64,000 bases of DNA. Origin: JADJPO01 sp963750395 (GTDB lineage: Bacteria > Actinomycetota > Actinomycetes > Actinomycetales > Kineosporiaceae). The stretch spans positions 256,831 through 320,830 of the forward strand of contig CAVVQM010000009.1 of assembly GCA_963750395.1 (NCBI GenBank). The letters run 5' to 3'. Positions 17,796-27,781 of this stretch are shown here, piece by piece; position 1 is the first letter of the stretch, and every line of letters begins with the position of its first letter. The notes under the pieces are model-generated. The model was given only the letters and a program-made list of their open reading frames with translations. It did no database searches and was not told where the DNA came from. The position numbers were made by a program, and so were the translations under genes.

Positions 17796-18120
17796 TTGAT
17801 GCTGAACACCGGGGTGTCCAGGGCGGCCCAGAGGCGGGCCCACAGCGGCAGGTACATCTCACTACCCCGGGCGGTGGTGATGTCGCCGAGGTCGATGACG
17901 TCGCGGTGACCCAGCTCGGCGAGCAGATCGGTGACCGTCTTCTTCGCCGCGTCGTCGTCGCCGGACACGAAGCTGGTGTGGTCTACGCCGGCGAGCTGGG
18001 CGGGGTCGACCATCAGGGCGCTCATCGTGTTGAGTGCCTCGACCACTCTGGCCGCCGGGAACCGGAGGGTGACGTCGCGGTGGCAGGCCCGGTCGGCGAG
18101 GTCGGTGAACCAGTGGCCTG
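17790..18120 (-). pseudogene. NADPH-dependent F420 reductase-like C-terminal fragment
   Basis: Minus-strand sequence ARVVEALNTMSALMVDPAQL, SFVSGDDDAAKKTVTDLLAE, DVIDLGDITTARGSEMYLPL and WARLWAALDTPVFSIKVV matches the C-terminal half of F420H2:NADP oxidoreductase-like Rossmann proteins. The N-terminal NADP loop is absent. The fragment ends exactly where the aldo/keto reductase piece begins on the other strand. It is one of several gene ends assembled inside the tRNA-Arg island. Confidence 0.65.
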
Positions 18121-18151
18121 TTCAGCGAGCGGGCGCCTCGAGGAGTGGGGG

Positions 18152-18625
18152 TCAGCGGCGGGGTACGAACACGCTGAGTTGGGGAAGGATCTTCGCGGCG
18201 GCCTCGACGATGGCGGTGGCGGCGGGTAGGTCGGCATGGACGTCGTCGGGGTGGATCTGATCGTCGGAACCGGCATAGTCGCCTTCTCCGCGCCGCCGCT
18301 TGAGTCGCCGGAAGGGGCGCAGCACGTCACCGAGCGGCGGCGCCAGCTGCGCGGTCGCGGCCTCGATGGTGACTTCGTGGCCTCCGGCCCGGGTCGGGCG
18401 GAGTCCTTGCTGGACGAGCAGGGCAGTGAGCGCTTTGCGCGCGGCGGCGTATAGCGCGTCGTAGGCGATCTCGGGGTCGTCGTGGGCCACGGCGACCGCA
18501 GTGTGCAGATGGGCCCGGGCCTTGGCCATCAGGTGCTCGGCCTCGGCCTCGTCCCCGAGGACCTGGTCGAGGTGACCCCGGTCGAGCAGGTCCGCGATGA
18601 CGTCGCTGCCCTTGTCCCAGCTCAT
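18152..18625 (-). CDS. HEPN-domain toxin of a HEPN/MNT pair
   Basis: A 157-residue all-helical protein. Core HEPN helices are AKARAHLHTAVAVAHDDPEI then AYDALYAAARKALTALLVQQ, followed by the loop GLRPTRAGGHEV, which supplies an R-x4-H-like motif, and the later RRLKRRRGEGDYAG segment, which is usual in this family. HEPN proteins with such motifs are RNases. Start at 18625 (MSWDKGSD) is chosen because it sits 8 nt after the stop of the nucleotidyltransferase gene; an upstream in-frame start at 18655 would overlap it. Its partner at 18633-19245 is frameshifted, so the pair may now be unbalanced, or the toxin weak. Confidence 0.75.
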   Translation of the reverse strand: MSWDKGSDVIADLLDRGHLDQVLGDEAEAEHLMAKARAHLHTAVAVAHDDPEIAYDALYAAARKALTALLVQQGLRPTRAGGHEVTIEAATAQLAPPLGDVLRPFRRLKRRRGEGDYAGSDDQIHPDDVHADLPAATAIVEAAAKILPQLSVFVPRR

Positions 18626-18632
18626 CGACGGC

Positions 18633-19245
18633 TCACGGCTCCTCCTCAGGTTCAACGGTGCTCGGCGGATACAGCTGGACCAGTGGCCGGCCGCGTAGTT
18701 CGCGGACGAACGGGTCGGCCGACTCCTGCGGCATCCTCCACCGCTGCACCGACATCACCGTCGGGTTGACCTCACGGTGCAGCCGCCGCGCGGCCCGATC
18801 GGCGGCGTCGTACACGTCGTCACGGTCGAGGCGGCCGACGACCAGGACGTCGACGTCCCCCGGGACCGAGCCGCGCTTTCCTCGGTATCGGGCCGCCCAC
18901 GACCCGAAGATCGACAGTTCGACCAGCCCGGCCAGATCGGCGAACTCCTCGGTCGACGACGAACCGGGGACCGAACGCCACCGCGACCAGCTCCCGCAAC
19001 GGAGCCACCGCCGGGTTGGCGTCATTGCCGGTCACCAACTGCGCACGGCCTTGCCGGACGACGGCCAGGATCCCGGCCTCCCCGAGCCGGTTCACCTCCC
19101 GAGCCACCGTCGGCAGCGGCGAGCCGAGCTGGCGGGCCAGGTCGGCGATCGTCACCGCCTCGTCGGTGAGCAGCACCCGGGCCAGGATCTCCCCCTGGAC
19201 CTGGCTGCGGAAGATCGCCAGTAACGGCGGCGCTGACGTTCTCAT
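18633..19245 (-). pseudogene. Winged-helix nucleotidyltransferase (MNT) antitoxin, frameshifted
   Basis: The N-terminal part is a winged helix: LLAIFRSQVQGEILARVLLT, ADLARQLGSPLPTVAREVNR, GEAGILAVVRQGRAQLV. The C-terminal part, in another frame, is a minimal nucleotidyltransferase: LVELSIFGSWAARYRGKRGS then VPGDVDVLVVG, carrying the G-S-x-A-x-R-Y and D-x-D catalytic motif. The frames join near 18955-18965 (FGPRFVV to TEEFADLAG). Intact relatives AMPylate or otherwise silence the partner HEPN toxin. Start ATG at 19245; HEPN follows 8 nt after the stop. If the frameshift is real, the antitoxin is lost or only the DNA-binding half is made. Confidence 0.7.
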
Positions 19246-19280
19246 ATGACGAGAGCGTGCTCTTATCAAACGAGAGTGTC
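19246..19280 (-). promoter_or_regulatory. Putative autoregulatory operator of the MNT/HEPN pair
   Basis: Two direct repeats acgagag(c/t)gt (plus strand 19249-19258 and 19270-19279) lie immediately upstream of the nucleotidyltransferase start. They are spaced exactly 21 bp, two helical turns, on a local AT-richer background. The encoded protein has a winged-helix N-terminus, so binding to its own promoter is plausible. The site is inferred from position and repetition only. Confidence 0.4.
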
Positions 19281-19369
19281 AAGGGACGGGCTCACGAGCA
19301 GGAAGTCCCGAACATCGTGGCGCATGCGGTGCTCACGGGGTCAAGGGCGGACGCCGTGCGTCCCGCCAA

Positions 19370-20282
19370 TCGGGCAGGCTCCGGGCAGTCCCGAGAAGGT
19401 GGCTGTTGATGGCGGGCGTCCCCGTCCGTCGCGGGCAGCGCGTGACAGTACTCGCGCAGCGTGGTGGCGGCGTCGGCGTGTCCGCGACATGCCTGGGCCT
19501 GGAGGACCTGTCCCTGGAGACCAGGAACGTCGCCGGTGTGACGGAGCCTGTGCAGGGTGGCGTCCGGGACGTCGGCATCGTTGCGGATCTTGTTGAACCT
19601 GGCGCCCAGGATCTCCGTGCCGAGTCGTCGCCGGTGCGCGGGATCCGCGGTGAACAGCCAGGGTCCCAGCGTCGGCGCGGCGTCCTGTTGTGCGCTGCTC
19701 GACAGCCTGTCGGACCACTCCGCAGCCAGCCGATGCCAGAGCGTGGCGGTGTCGGCGCCGATGGTGAGGGTGCGGCCTCGACCGGATTTCGGCACGGTGA
19801 TCTGACCGGCGGACACCGCTCGGTCGATGCGGAGCGTGCGCCCGGTCAGGTCCTCGATGCGCAGGGCGGCGAGCTCGCCGCGGCGGGCGCCGGTGTCGGC
19901 GGCGAGCCTGACCAGCAGCAGGTCCTGCTCGGCGCGGTGAAGTCGCTGCCGGTTCCTGGGTGATGCGCTCGCGTGGTTGACCTCGGCCTCCAGGAGGCCG
20001 AGCTCGGCGGCCGTCAGCAGAGCAGACACCTGGTCATCGGTCAGAGGACGGCGCGGACCGTGTGCGGGTGAGGGCAGCCAACTCCGCGGCGGCGATCGGG
20101 TCGGCCAGGAGCGCGCGCACCACGGACCGGTAACCGACCCTGGTGGACGGCTTCCACGGATGGTCGGCCTCCAGCCACGTCGGGAGCAGCTGACCGAGGG
20201 TTGATCGGGTCGGGGGCGGCAGTGTCGGATGACTGGCCCGCTGATCGATGAGCAGCATCCGCCGGGGCTGAGTGATGGTCAT
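19370..20282 (-). pseudogene. Tyrosine integrase of the tRNA-Arg island, frameshifted
   Basis: Starts MTITQPRRMLLIDQRASHP at 20282 with a core-binding domain (STRVGYRSVVRALLADPIAA). After a frame change near 20040 comes the catalytic domain: the first Arg in ADTGARRGELAALR, LHRLRHT (H-x-x-R), GHADAATT and the tyrosine in LREYCHALP. Two more frame changes occur: ATFLVSRD is in one frame and GQVLQAQACRGH in another. At least three frameshifts make it inactive. It is directed away from the tRNA-Arg gene 150 bp upstream, the usual position for a tRNA-targeting integrase. Confidence 0.85.
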
Positions 20283-20430
20283 CGCTGGATCGTGACGCCG
20301 CGGAGTCCGTCGGGCACCGCCTCCCCGAGCCTCCCGTCCAGGGCTCATGTCCAGGAGTGCATTCAGGGATCGTGGGCCGACCGATGGTCGCCGATGAGGG
20401 GGTGAACCGGCCCCGACCTGCGGTGTTGCA

Positions 20431-20473
20431 GCGCGCCCGTAGGGATTCGAACCCCAAACCTTCTGATCCGTAG
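20431..20473. repeat. Right att site inside tRNA-Arg (43-bp repeat)
   Basis: Perfect copy of 16817-16859. It makes up the 3' half of the functional tRNA-Arg gene plus one base beyond the discriminator. The intact tRNA at this end shows that the island restored the tRNA 3' end on integration. Confidence 0.9.
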
Positions 20474-20504
20474 TCAGATGCTCTATCCGTTGAGCTACGG
20501 GCGC
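20432..20504 (-). tRNA. tRNA-Arg (anticodon ACG)
   Basis: 73-nt cloverleaf on the minus strand. The acceptor stem GCGCCCG pairs with CGGGCGC, and the discriminator is G. The D-arm is GCTC...GAGC, the anticodon stem TCTGA/TCAGA holds the loop CTACGGA (anticodon ACG, read as ICG), and the T-arm is GGGGTTCGAATCCC. CCA is not encoded. It decodes CGN arginine codons and is the integration target of the island on its 3' side. Confidence 0.95.
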
Positions 20505-20696
20505 TGGTGCTGCTCCCACCCGGGCGCAGCAGGGGACGATGCTAGCGGACGTCAGCCACCGTTGCCGAATCACATACCGGCCCACACCCACCCAACCTGA
20601 GCACGATCTGCCACTAGTCCTGGCACTCCCGCGCCATGATCGCGTTTTCCTCTTACCCTTGGTAACGAAGACCGCCGCCCGAGGAGGGGAGGGTCA

Positions 20697-21479
20697 GTGA
20701 CGCCCACGGAGAGTGCCCGCAGACGCCGACGCGCTGGTGCCGTCGTCGCGGCGGCCGCCCTGGTCGCCCTGGCCTCGGTCGGACTCTGGACGACCCTGAC
20801 GGGCTCATCGGACGCACAAAGCACCAACGCCGAGGCCGGACCGTCGACGAGTGCCGCCGCCGCCCGCGGCGGTCAGGTCACGGCCACCCCGTCGGCGGAT
20901 GCCTCGGCCGACCCCTCCGCGGATGCCTCGGCCAGCCCCTCGGCGGACGGCGCGACCGCCGCCGAGTGGTCCAGGTGCATCAGCGAACTGAAGGCCGCCG
21001 AGAACACCCTCGCCGCAGCTCGCCGTGCGGCCGACCACTGGGGTGCCCACCTCGGCGCCCAGGTCTCCTTCGACAAGGACGAGATCACGAGCGCCCAGGC
21101 CAGAGCCATCTGGGCGAAGACCAAGGCTCCCGGTCGCGAGGACGTGCGGCTCTACCGTCAGGCCAAGGCCGGCTACGACACCGACCGAGGCGCCTGCGCG
21201 GCGGCCGCGGCCCTCGAACCCGCCGGTTCGAGCCAGCAGAGCGCCGCATGCCTGTCCCGGGCCGAGAGCCAGAGCGTCGCCGTGAACGCCGCGGACAAGG
21301 TCGTCGACGACTGGGAGGGCCATCTGGACGAGATGGACACCGAGGCCCACGACAAGGCCTATCTCAAGCGGTGGGCACAGAAGGTCAAGAACGCACCGAA
21401 GGCCATCGACGCCTTCGACGCGGCAACGGCCGCCGCCGCGAGTTCCCCAGCCTGCACGCCACCAACAGCGAGCGGCTAG
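20697..21479 (+). CDS. Secreted or membrane-anchored protein with internal duplication
   Basis: A 260-residue protein starting at GTG 20697 behind a strong ribosome-binding site (gaggagggga). An Arg-rich start precedes one membrane/signal segment (AGAVVAAAALVALASVGLWT). An Ala/Ser/Asp-rich linker with ADASADPSADAS-type repeats follows. After that two related helical units of about 65 residues each start and end with Cys and share an A..W..HL core: (C)ISELKAAENTLAAARRAADHWGAHL and (C)LSRAESQSVAVNAADKVVDDWEGHL. No family recognised. The four cysteines could form two disulphides outside the cell. Confidence 0.7.
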   Translation: MTPTESARRRRRAGAVVAAAALVALASVGLWTTLTGSSDAQSTNAEAGPSTSAAAARGGQVTATPSADASADPSADASASPSADGATAAEWSRCISELKAAENTLAAARRAADHWGAHLGAQVSFDKDEITSAQARAIWAKTKAPGREDVRLYRQAKAGYDTDRGACAAAAALEPAGSSQQSAACLSRAESQSVAVNAADKVVDDWEGHLDEMDTEAHDKAYLKRWAQKVKNAPKAIDAFDAATAAAASSPACTPPTASG

Positions 21480-21482
21480 GGC

Positions 21483-22094
21483 TCAGCGCAAGTCGTCGAG
21501 TGCCCGCCCCACCCCGGGCGGGGTTCTCAGAGTGATCGCCCCATTGGCCGCGTCGGCACACGGTTCCCCTCGCACCAGCACGGCCGCGTCCGAGCCCTGC
21601 GCGTAGCGGAACACGAGCAGATCGGCCGTGGACGGCGCCGAGCATGCGGGAGCGGTGGCCGCCTCGACCTGGGCCGCGGTGAGCGGGACGATCCGCTTCG
21701 CGGCGAGGGCGTCGTCCGGCCAACCGCCGGGCGGCGCGACCAGGAGCGCGGCCAGGCGCGAGGTGCGCGCGGCGTCCACGGCCCTGGTCCCGGTGAGCTG
21801 CCCGTTCTCGTCGAACCGGCACCAGGTGGCATCGATGGGAGCCAGGTCGGCGTAGCCGGCCGGCAGCAGCAGACCCTCACGACCGGCCCGATCAGGGAAA
21901 CTGACTGCCCCGACCCACGCCGGGCAGTCAGACGGGCCGGCCGGCGAGGACACCCCCTGACGGCCGGCCAGACCGGGTAGCCACGACCCGATCAGCGCCA
22001 GGGCGACCAGGCCGGCCAGAGCGACCGCCGGCCATCGGATGCCGACCAGCCCCAAGCGCCCGTTCGCCTCGCCGGTCTGCGACGTCCCGTCCAT
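21483..22094 (-). CDS. Single-pass membrane protein, extracytoplasmic domain unknown
   Basis: With the start at ATG 22094 (MDGTSQTGEANG) the protein has 203 residues: a short cytoplasmic tail, one membrane segment (WPAVALAGLVALALIGSWLPGLAG) and an outside domain with four cysteines (DCPAW, TWCRF, PACSA, EPCAD). An earlier in-frame start at 22148 is possible but adds only charged sequence. Convergent with the duplicated secreted protein (3-bp gap), so no shared promoter. No family recognised. Confidence 0.6.
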   Translation of the reverse strand: MDGTSQTGEANGRLGLVGIRWPAVALAGLVALALIGSWLPGLAGRQGVSSPAGPSDCPAWVGAVSFPDRAGREGLLLPAGYADLAPIDATWCRFDENGQLTGTRAVDAARTSRLAALLVAPPGGWPDDALAAKRIVPLTAAQVEAATAPACSAPSTADLLVFRYAQGSDAAVLVRGEPCADAANGAITLRTPPGVGRALDDLR

Positions 22095-22431
22095 GTCGCG
22101 AACCCTGTCACGACTGCGATCGACCGGACACGTCGTGAGAAGAACCACGTCCGGACGAATCCCCGATTCGGCGCTCGGGAGACCGAATCACGAAGGAGCC
22201 CCGGCGTCATAGCCGATCGGGGGCGGCGGAGGGTATGACCAATCCGACACCGCTGGCAACGCTTTCAGGACGTTCTGGCCGCTGACCCGGTGGCCGACGG
22301 CACGTAATGTCGAAGCACTCCAGTATCGGGTCGCGTTCGCACGACCCATTTCGGGTCGATGTCGCCCGGGACCGTCTCCCGAGCGTTCGTCGACCGCTGT
22401 GTTCCGACGCAAGGAGAAAGAGGCACCCATA
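22095..22431. promoter_or_regulatory. Divergent promoter region upstream of pckG
   Basis: This 337-bp gap between a leftward membrane-protein gene and pckG contains no convincing reading frame. It should hold both promoters. I see no clear riboswitch fold or strong operator palindrome. The ribosome-binding purines for pckG (aaggagaaagagg) lie at about 22410-22422. Confidence 0.4.
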
Positions 22432-24243
<1,812 letters not shown>

Positions 24244-24262
24244 GCGCGGATAGTCCGCCTGA

Positions 24263-24329
24263 GTCGGCGGGGAGAAAATGCTCTGCGACTGCTTCGCTTG
24301 ACGTCGCTGCCGCATTCCTCCCCGCCGAC
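24263..24329. terminator. Bidirectional stem-loop terminator between pckG and a convergent gene
   Basis: A 12-bp perfect inverted repeat, gtcggcggggag (24263-24274) and ctccccgccgac (24318-24329). It extends inward with a bulge by aatgc/gcatt, leaving a loop of about 30 nt. It lies 20 bp after the pckG stop and 22 bp before the stop of the convergent minus-strand gene. No long T-run is visible, which is common in high-GC actinobacteria. Confidence 0.6.
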
Positions 24330-24350
24330 CGGGCGTCTGACAGCCGAGCA

Positions 24351-25385
24351 TCACTCGTAGAGCACATACTCCGGGCGTGGCGTCAGCGCCATCACCTCGG
24401 CGGCCGTCATCAGGCGCGAGGCACCCTCGGCGTCCTCCTCGAGGAACAGTTTGAAGCCCGGGTGGAAGACGGTCGACATGCCGCTGGTCAGGCGGGTCCA
24501 GGTGTGCACCTTGGCCTCGCGCGAACCGATGCCGTCCACGCTCTTGATCATGGCCACACCGTCCCGGGCGGTCAGCGCTGCGCCGCCGCGCAGGATCGAC
24601 GGTGCCAGCTGATGCACCACGATCGCCTTCTCCGGCAGGTCGTTCCGCTCGACCAGGTCAGCCACGTAGGCGCTGACGGCGTCCAACTCCGCGCCGGTCA
24701 CAGAGCCGTAGCTGCGGCCGGGGATCTGGGGCGCGGCCACCGCCCACTCCGGGTCCAGCGCCAGGCCCACGTCGGGTTCGCGCAGCCATCGCTGCAGCCC
24801 ACGGACCTCGTCGAGGAAGCGGGCACGCCCCGGTTGGATGTTCAGCAGCAGCAGAGCCCTGTGCCGCCGTGCGGCGTCCAGGTGTTCGGCGATCACCGCA
24901 TCGTCGATGCGGGAGTTGAACGTGCCGTCCCGGCCGGGACTGGCGTGCACCACGACCGTGATCAGCTCGAGCACCGGGAGCACCTCGCGCCCCCCGGTGC
25001 CGTAGGACCGGCCCAGCCTCTCGATCTCCCGAACCCGTTCGTCGAGGTCACCGACCCCGAGTCTGCCGAACGCCGCCGACCCGGGCCCGCCGCTGAAGCC
25101 GACCAGGCGGTGGCGGGGGAACAGCTCACGGCCACCGCGGGGCAGCTGCGACGACGCCGGGGAGGACGCGGGACGCGCCGACGGTGAGACCGAAGCCGGG
25201 CCGGTGCCAGACGGCGCAGGTCGAGTCGACCCGGACGGCGTCACCGACGCGGCCGAGGCGGACGACGCGGCGTCCGGGGCCGTGGGGCCCAGCAGGGATC
25301 CCAGCGCGAGGACGGCGGCGAGAGCCGCTCCACTCGCGGCGGCGAGGACGCGTGCCAAGACGCGACGGTGTGCTCGTCGAACCAC
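24351..25385 (-). CDS. Secreted protein, probable TIM-barrel hydrolase-like domain
   Basis: A 344-residue protein with an Arg-rich start, a signal segment (VLAAASGAALAAVLALGSLL) and a Ser/Ala/Pro linker. The conserved domain starts GRELFPRHRLVGFSGGPGSA and includes VLPVLELITVVVHASPGRDG, ALLLLNIQPGRARFLDEV, LREPDVGLALDPEWAV, AIVVHQLAPSILRG and HPGFKLFLEEDAEGASRLMT. Alternating strands and helices with Asp/Glu at strand ends look like a TIM-barrel of the glycosidase kind. I recall the same domain in many actinobacteria as an uncharacterised cell-wall-associated protein. Substrate unknown. Confidence 0.7.
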   Translation of the reverse strand: MVRRAHRRVLARVLAAASGAALAAVLALGSLLGPTAPDAASSASAASVTPSGSTRPAPSGTGPASVSPSARPASSPASSQLPRGGRELFPRHRLVGFSGGPGSAAFGRLGVGDLDERVREIERLGRSYGTGGREVLPVLELITVVVHASPGRDGTFNSRIDDAVIAEHLDAARRHRALLLLNIQPGRARFLDEVRGLQRWLREPDVGLALDPEWAVAAPQIPGRSYGSVTGAELDAVSAYVADLVERNDLPEKAIVVHQLAPSILRGGAALTARDGVAMIKSVDGIGSREAKVHTWTRLTSGMSTVFHPGFKLFLEEDAEGASRLMTAAEVMALTPRPEYVLYE

Positions 25386-25417
25386 GCCGCCTCCATTCGA
25401 TCCCCCACCCGGATCGT

Positions 25418-25457
25418 CGATGAAGGGCCCGGGAAGACCGTCCCAGGCCCTTCATCG
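25418..25457. terminator. Stem-loop downstream of tRNA-Ser
   Basis: A 12-bp perfect stem, cgatgaagggcc (25418-25429) and ggcccttcatcg (25446-25457), with a 16-nt loop. It lies 6 bp beyond the 3' end of the leftward tRNA-Ser gene, as expected for its terminator. It also insulates the next leftward gene (start 25385). Confidence 0.7.
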
Positions 25458-25462
25458 ATGTG

Positions 25463-25552
25463 CGGAGGCGGCGGGATTTGAACCCGCGATGGGGTTGAGC
25501 CCCAAACCCGCTTAGCAGGCGGGCGCCATAGACCGGACTAGGCGACGCCTCC
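25463..25552 (-). tRNA. tRNA-Ser (anticodon GCT)
   Basis: 90-nt class II tRNA. The acceptor GGAGGCG pairs with CGCCTCC, with discriminator G. The anticodon stem CCCGC/GCGGG holds the loop CTGCTAA (anticodon GCT). The variable arm is long (TTTGGGGCTCAACCCCAT), and the T-arm is GCGGGTTCAAATCCCGC. CCA is not encoded. It decodes AGC/AGU. There is no sign of integration at its 3' end. Confidence 0.95.
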
Positions 25553-25822
25553 AGGCGCCCGGACAGCGTAGCGGCCGCCTCGAACGGTGGGCAAAGCGAC
25601 ATCACGGCGGACCGACCATCGCATGGCACGGGGGAACCCTCGTACGCACCCGGCCGTTCGTGCTACCGGCCGTTCCTCCCGACGGGTCTGGAACGCAGTT
25701 TCTTGTGCCACCATGATGGTCACAGGGATGTTTCGACGAACCACGGCGACCACCGCGGCGGCCAGGGGCACGGAGAGCCCCACCAGGACGGCATCGCTTC
25801 TAGGGCTCGGGAGGTGCGGACC

Positions 25823-27643
25823 GTGAGTCAGGTCGCGCCACATTCCCGAGGAAGATCCCCGGGCGAACGCCCCTCCGACGCTCGCGGGCGGGTCCGTTCC
25901 GTCGCCGGCCGGCAGTCTCCGTCCCACCGTGAGCGGCCCCGCCACTCGGGTCCGCCGCCCTCCGTCTCGGCCCCGCCGATCGATGCGCCGGCAACTCCAC
26001 CCCTCGATCCACCCGTCGACCCTCACATCATCCGTACCACCGACATCCAGGCGGGGCAGGCGGTCGACGGCTCCGACCCGATGCTGGTGCCACCCCGGCA
26101 GCCGGCGGAGCGCGGCAGCACCCTGATCACCAGCCTGCAGCGGCGCGCCAGCCCCGCTCGGGGACGGCATGCCACCGGCCTCGGCGAGAACTTCGGCCAC
26201 GTCATCGGGTGGACCCTGCTGGGCAGTCTGCTGCCCGGAAGCGGCCTGCTGGCCGCCGGACGACGACGCAGCGGCCTGGCCGCGATCTCCGTCGCGTCCC
26301 TGATCGCCTCGATCGCGCTGACGTTCGCCCTGGTCGGCGACCCGATGGCGACGTTGCAGGCGATGCTCAGCCGACCCGACCGATTCGTGCTGCTGGCCGC
26401 GATCCTGCTGCTTCTGCTGCTGCTCTGGGCCACCATGGTCATCGGCACCCACGCCGCGCTCGGTCGTTACGCCAGCCTGACCCGGGTGCAGCGCCTGATC
26501 AGCCTCACCATGGTCACGGCCCTGATCGCCCTGGTCGCCCTGCCGACCGCCAAGGCCGCCAGCTACGCGGTCATCGCCCGCGACACCCTGACCGGCATCT
26601 TCGGCAGCGCCAACTCGCTGTTCAACGGCGCCGGACCGGACAACAGCCAGGCCGACCCGTGGGCGAACACCGCGCGGGTGAACGTTCTGTTGATCGGGTC
26701 GGACGCCGGTGCCGACCGGATCGGGATCCGGCCCGACACCCTGATCCTGGCCAGCATCAACACTCAGACCGGCGACACGGCGCTGCTCTCCCTGCCGCGC
26801 AACCTGCAGAAGGTGCCGTTCCCGCCCGGCACCCAACAGGCCGCCCAGTACCCGGACGGCTACGACTGCGTCGACGGCAACGGCGTCGCCCAGTGCCTGC
26901 TGAACGCCTTCTGGACCTTCGGCGAGGAGCACTGGCAGGACTACTACCGCGACGAGCCGGACGCCTTCCATGCGGGGCTGCGCGCCACCTCCGAGGCGGT
27001 CGAGCAGGTCACCGGGCTCCCGGTGGACCAGTACGCGATGGTCAACCTGCGCGGGTTCATGCAGTTCGTCAGCGCCATCGGCGGAATCACCGTCAACGTC
27101 ACCGAGCGTCTGCCGATCGGCGGCAGTTCGGAGAATCCGGTCGCCAGCGACTGGATCAAGGCCGGGGCCAACCAGCACCTCGACGGCTATCGCGCCCTCT
27201 GGTACGCCCGCTCGCGCTGGTCGACGGACGACTACGACCGGATGCGCCGGCAGCGCTGCGTCATCGCGGCCGTCGTCGAGCAGGCCGACCCGGCACGGGT
27301 CGCCCTGGCCTTCCCGCAGATCGCGGCCGCCGCCAAGGACAACATCACCACCGGGATACCGCTCGCCGACCTCAGCGCCTGGGTCCAGCTCTCCCAGAAG
27401 GTCAAGGGGGCGCAGGTGCACAGCCTGGCGTTCACCTCCAGCGTGATCGATCCGCAGGATCCGGACATCGCCAAGATGCGCCAACTGGTGGCCGAGGCGA
27501 TCAACCCTGCGCCGAAGCCGTCCGCCCCGGCATCTGCGGCGAAGCCCTCCCCCTCGGCCGGCACCGGGTCGCCGACGCCGGGCGGTACCGCCGGTCCGGC
27601 GGAGTCGCCCGACGCCGCCCAGGACGTGGCCGAGGTCTGCTGA
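25823..27643 (+). CDS. LCP (LytR-CpsA-Psr) family wall-polymer transferase with multi-TM N-terminus
   Basis: About 606 residues. A long Pro/Ser-rich cytoplasmic leader is followed by four hydrophobic segments (HVIGWTLLGSLLPGSGLLAA; LAAISVASLIASIALTFALV; FVLLAAILLLLLLLWATMVI; LISLTMVTALIALVALPTAK) and the LCP domain. LCP residues are clear: VNVLLIGSDAGADRIGIRPD (Arg and Asp of the pyrophosphate site), LLSLPRNLQ, and LDGYRALWYARSRWSTDDYD then RMRRQR. LCP enzymes transfer teichoic-acid-like or arabinogalactan polymers from lipid carrier to peptidoglycan. Start GTG 25823 is chosen for its ribosome-binding site (gggagg, 25809-25814); GTG 25814 is the alternative. The tail is Pro/Ser-rich and ends in Cys. 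Confidence 0.85.
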   Translation: MSQVAPHSRGRSPGERPSDARGRVRSVAGRQSPSHRERPRHSGPPPSVSAPPIDAPATPPLDPPVDPHIIRTTDIQAGQAVDGSDPMLVPPRQPAERGSTLITSLQRRASPARGRHATGLGENFGHVIGWTLLGSLLPGSGLLAAGRRRSGLAAISVASLIASIALTFALVGDPMATLQAMLSRPDRFVLLAAILLLLLLLWATMVIGTHAALGRYASLTRVQRLISLTMVTALIALVALPTAKAASYAVIARDTLTGIFGSANSLFNGAGPDNSQADPWANTARVNVLLIGSDAGADRIGIRPDTLILASINTQTGDTALLSLPRNLQKVPFPPGTQQAAQYPDGYDCVDGNGVAQCLLNAFWTFGEEHWQDYYRDEPDAFHAGLRATSEAVEQVTGLPVDQYAMVNLRGFMQFVSAIGGITVNVTERLPIGGSSENPVASDWIKAGANQHLDGYRALWYARSRWSTDDYDRMRRQRCVIAAVVEQADPARVALAFPQIAAAAKDNITTGIPLADLSAWVQLSQKVKGAQVHSLAFTSSVIDPQDPDIAKMRQLVAEAINPAPKPSAPASAAKPSPSAGTGSPTPGGTAGPAESPDAAQDVAEVC

Positions 27644-27781
27644 AACCGTTTGCCCGAACTGAGCCGCCCCAAGGACTCCACCTGCGGGCCGCCTGCACAT
27701 AGCATTTGATGCGACGGGCTCGGGGGTCACGAAGATCAGCAGTACGACCGGGGAAACAGCGCGGGGGGGGATCCACGGCGC

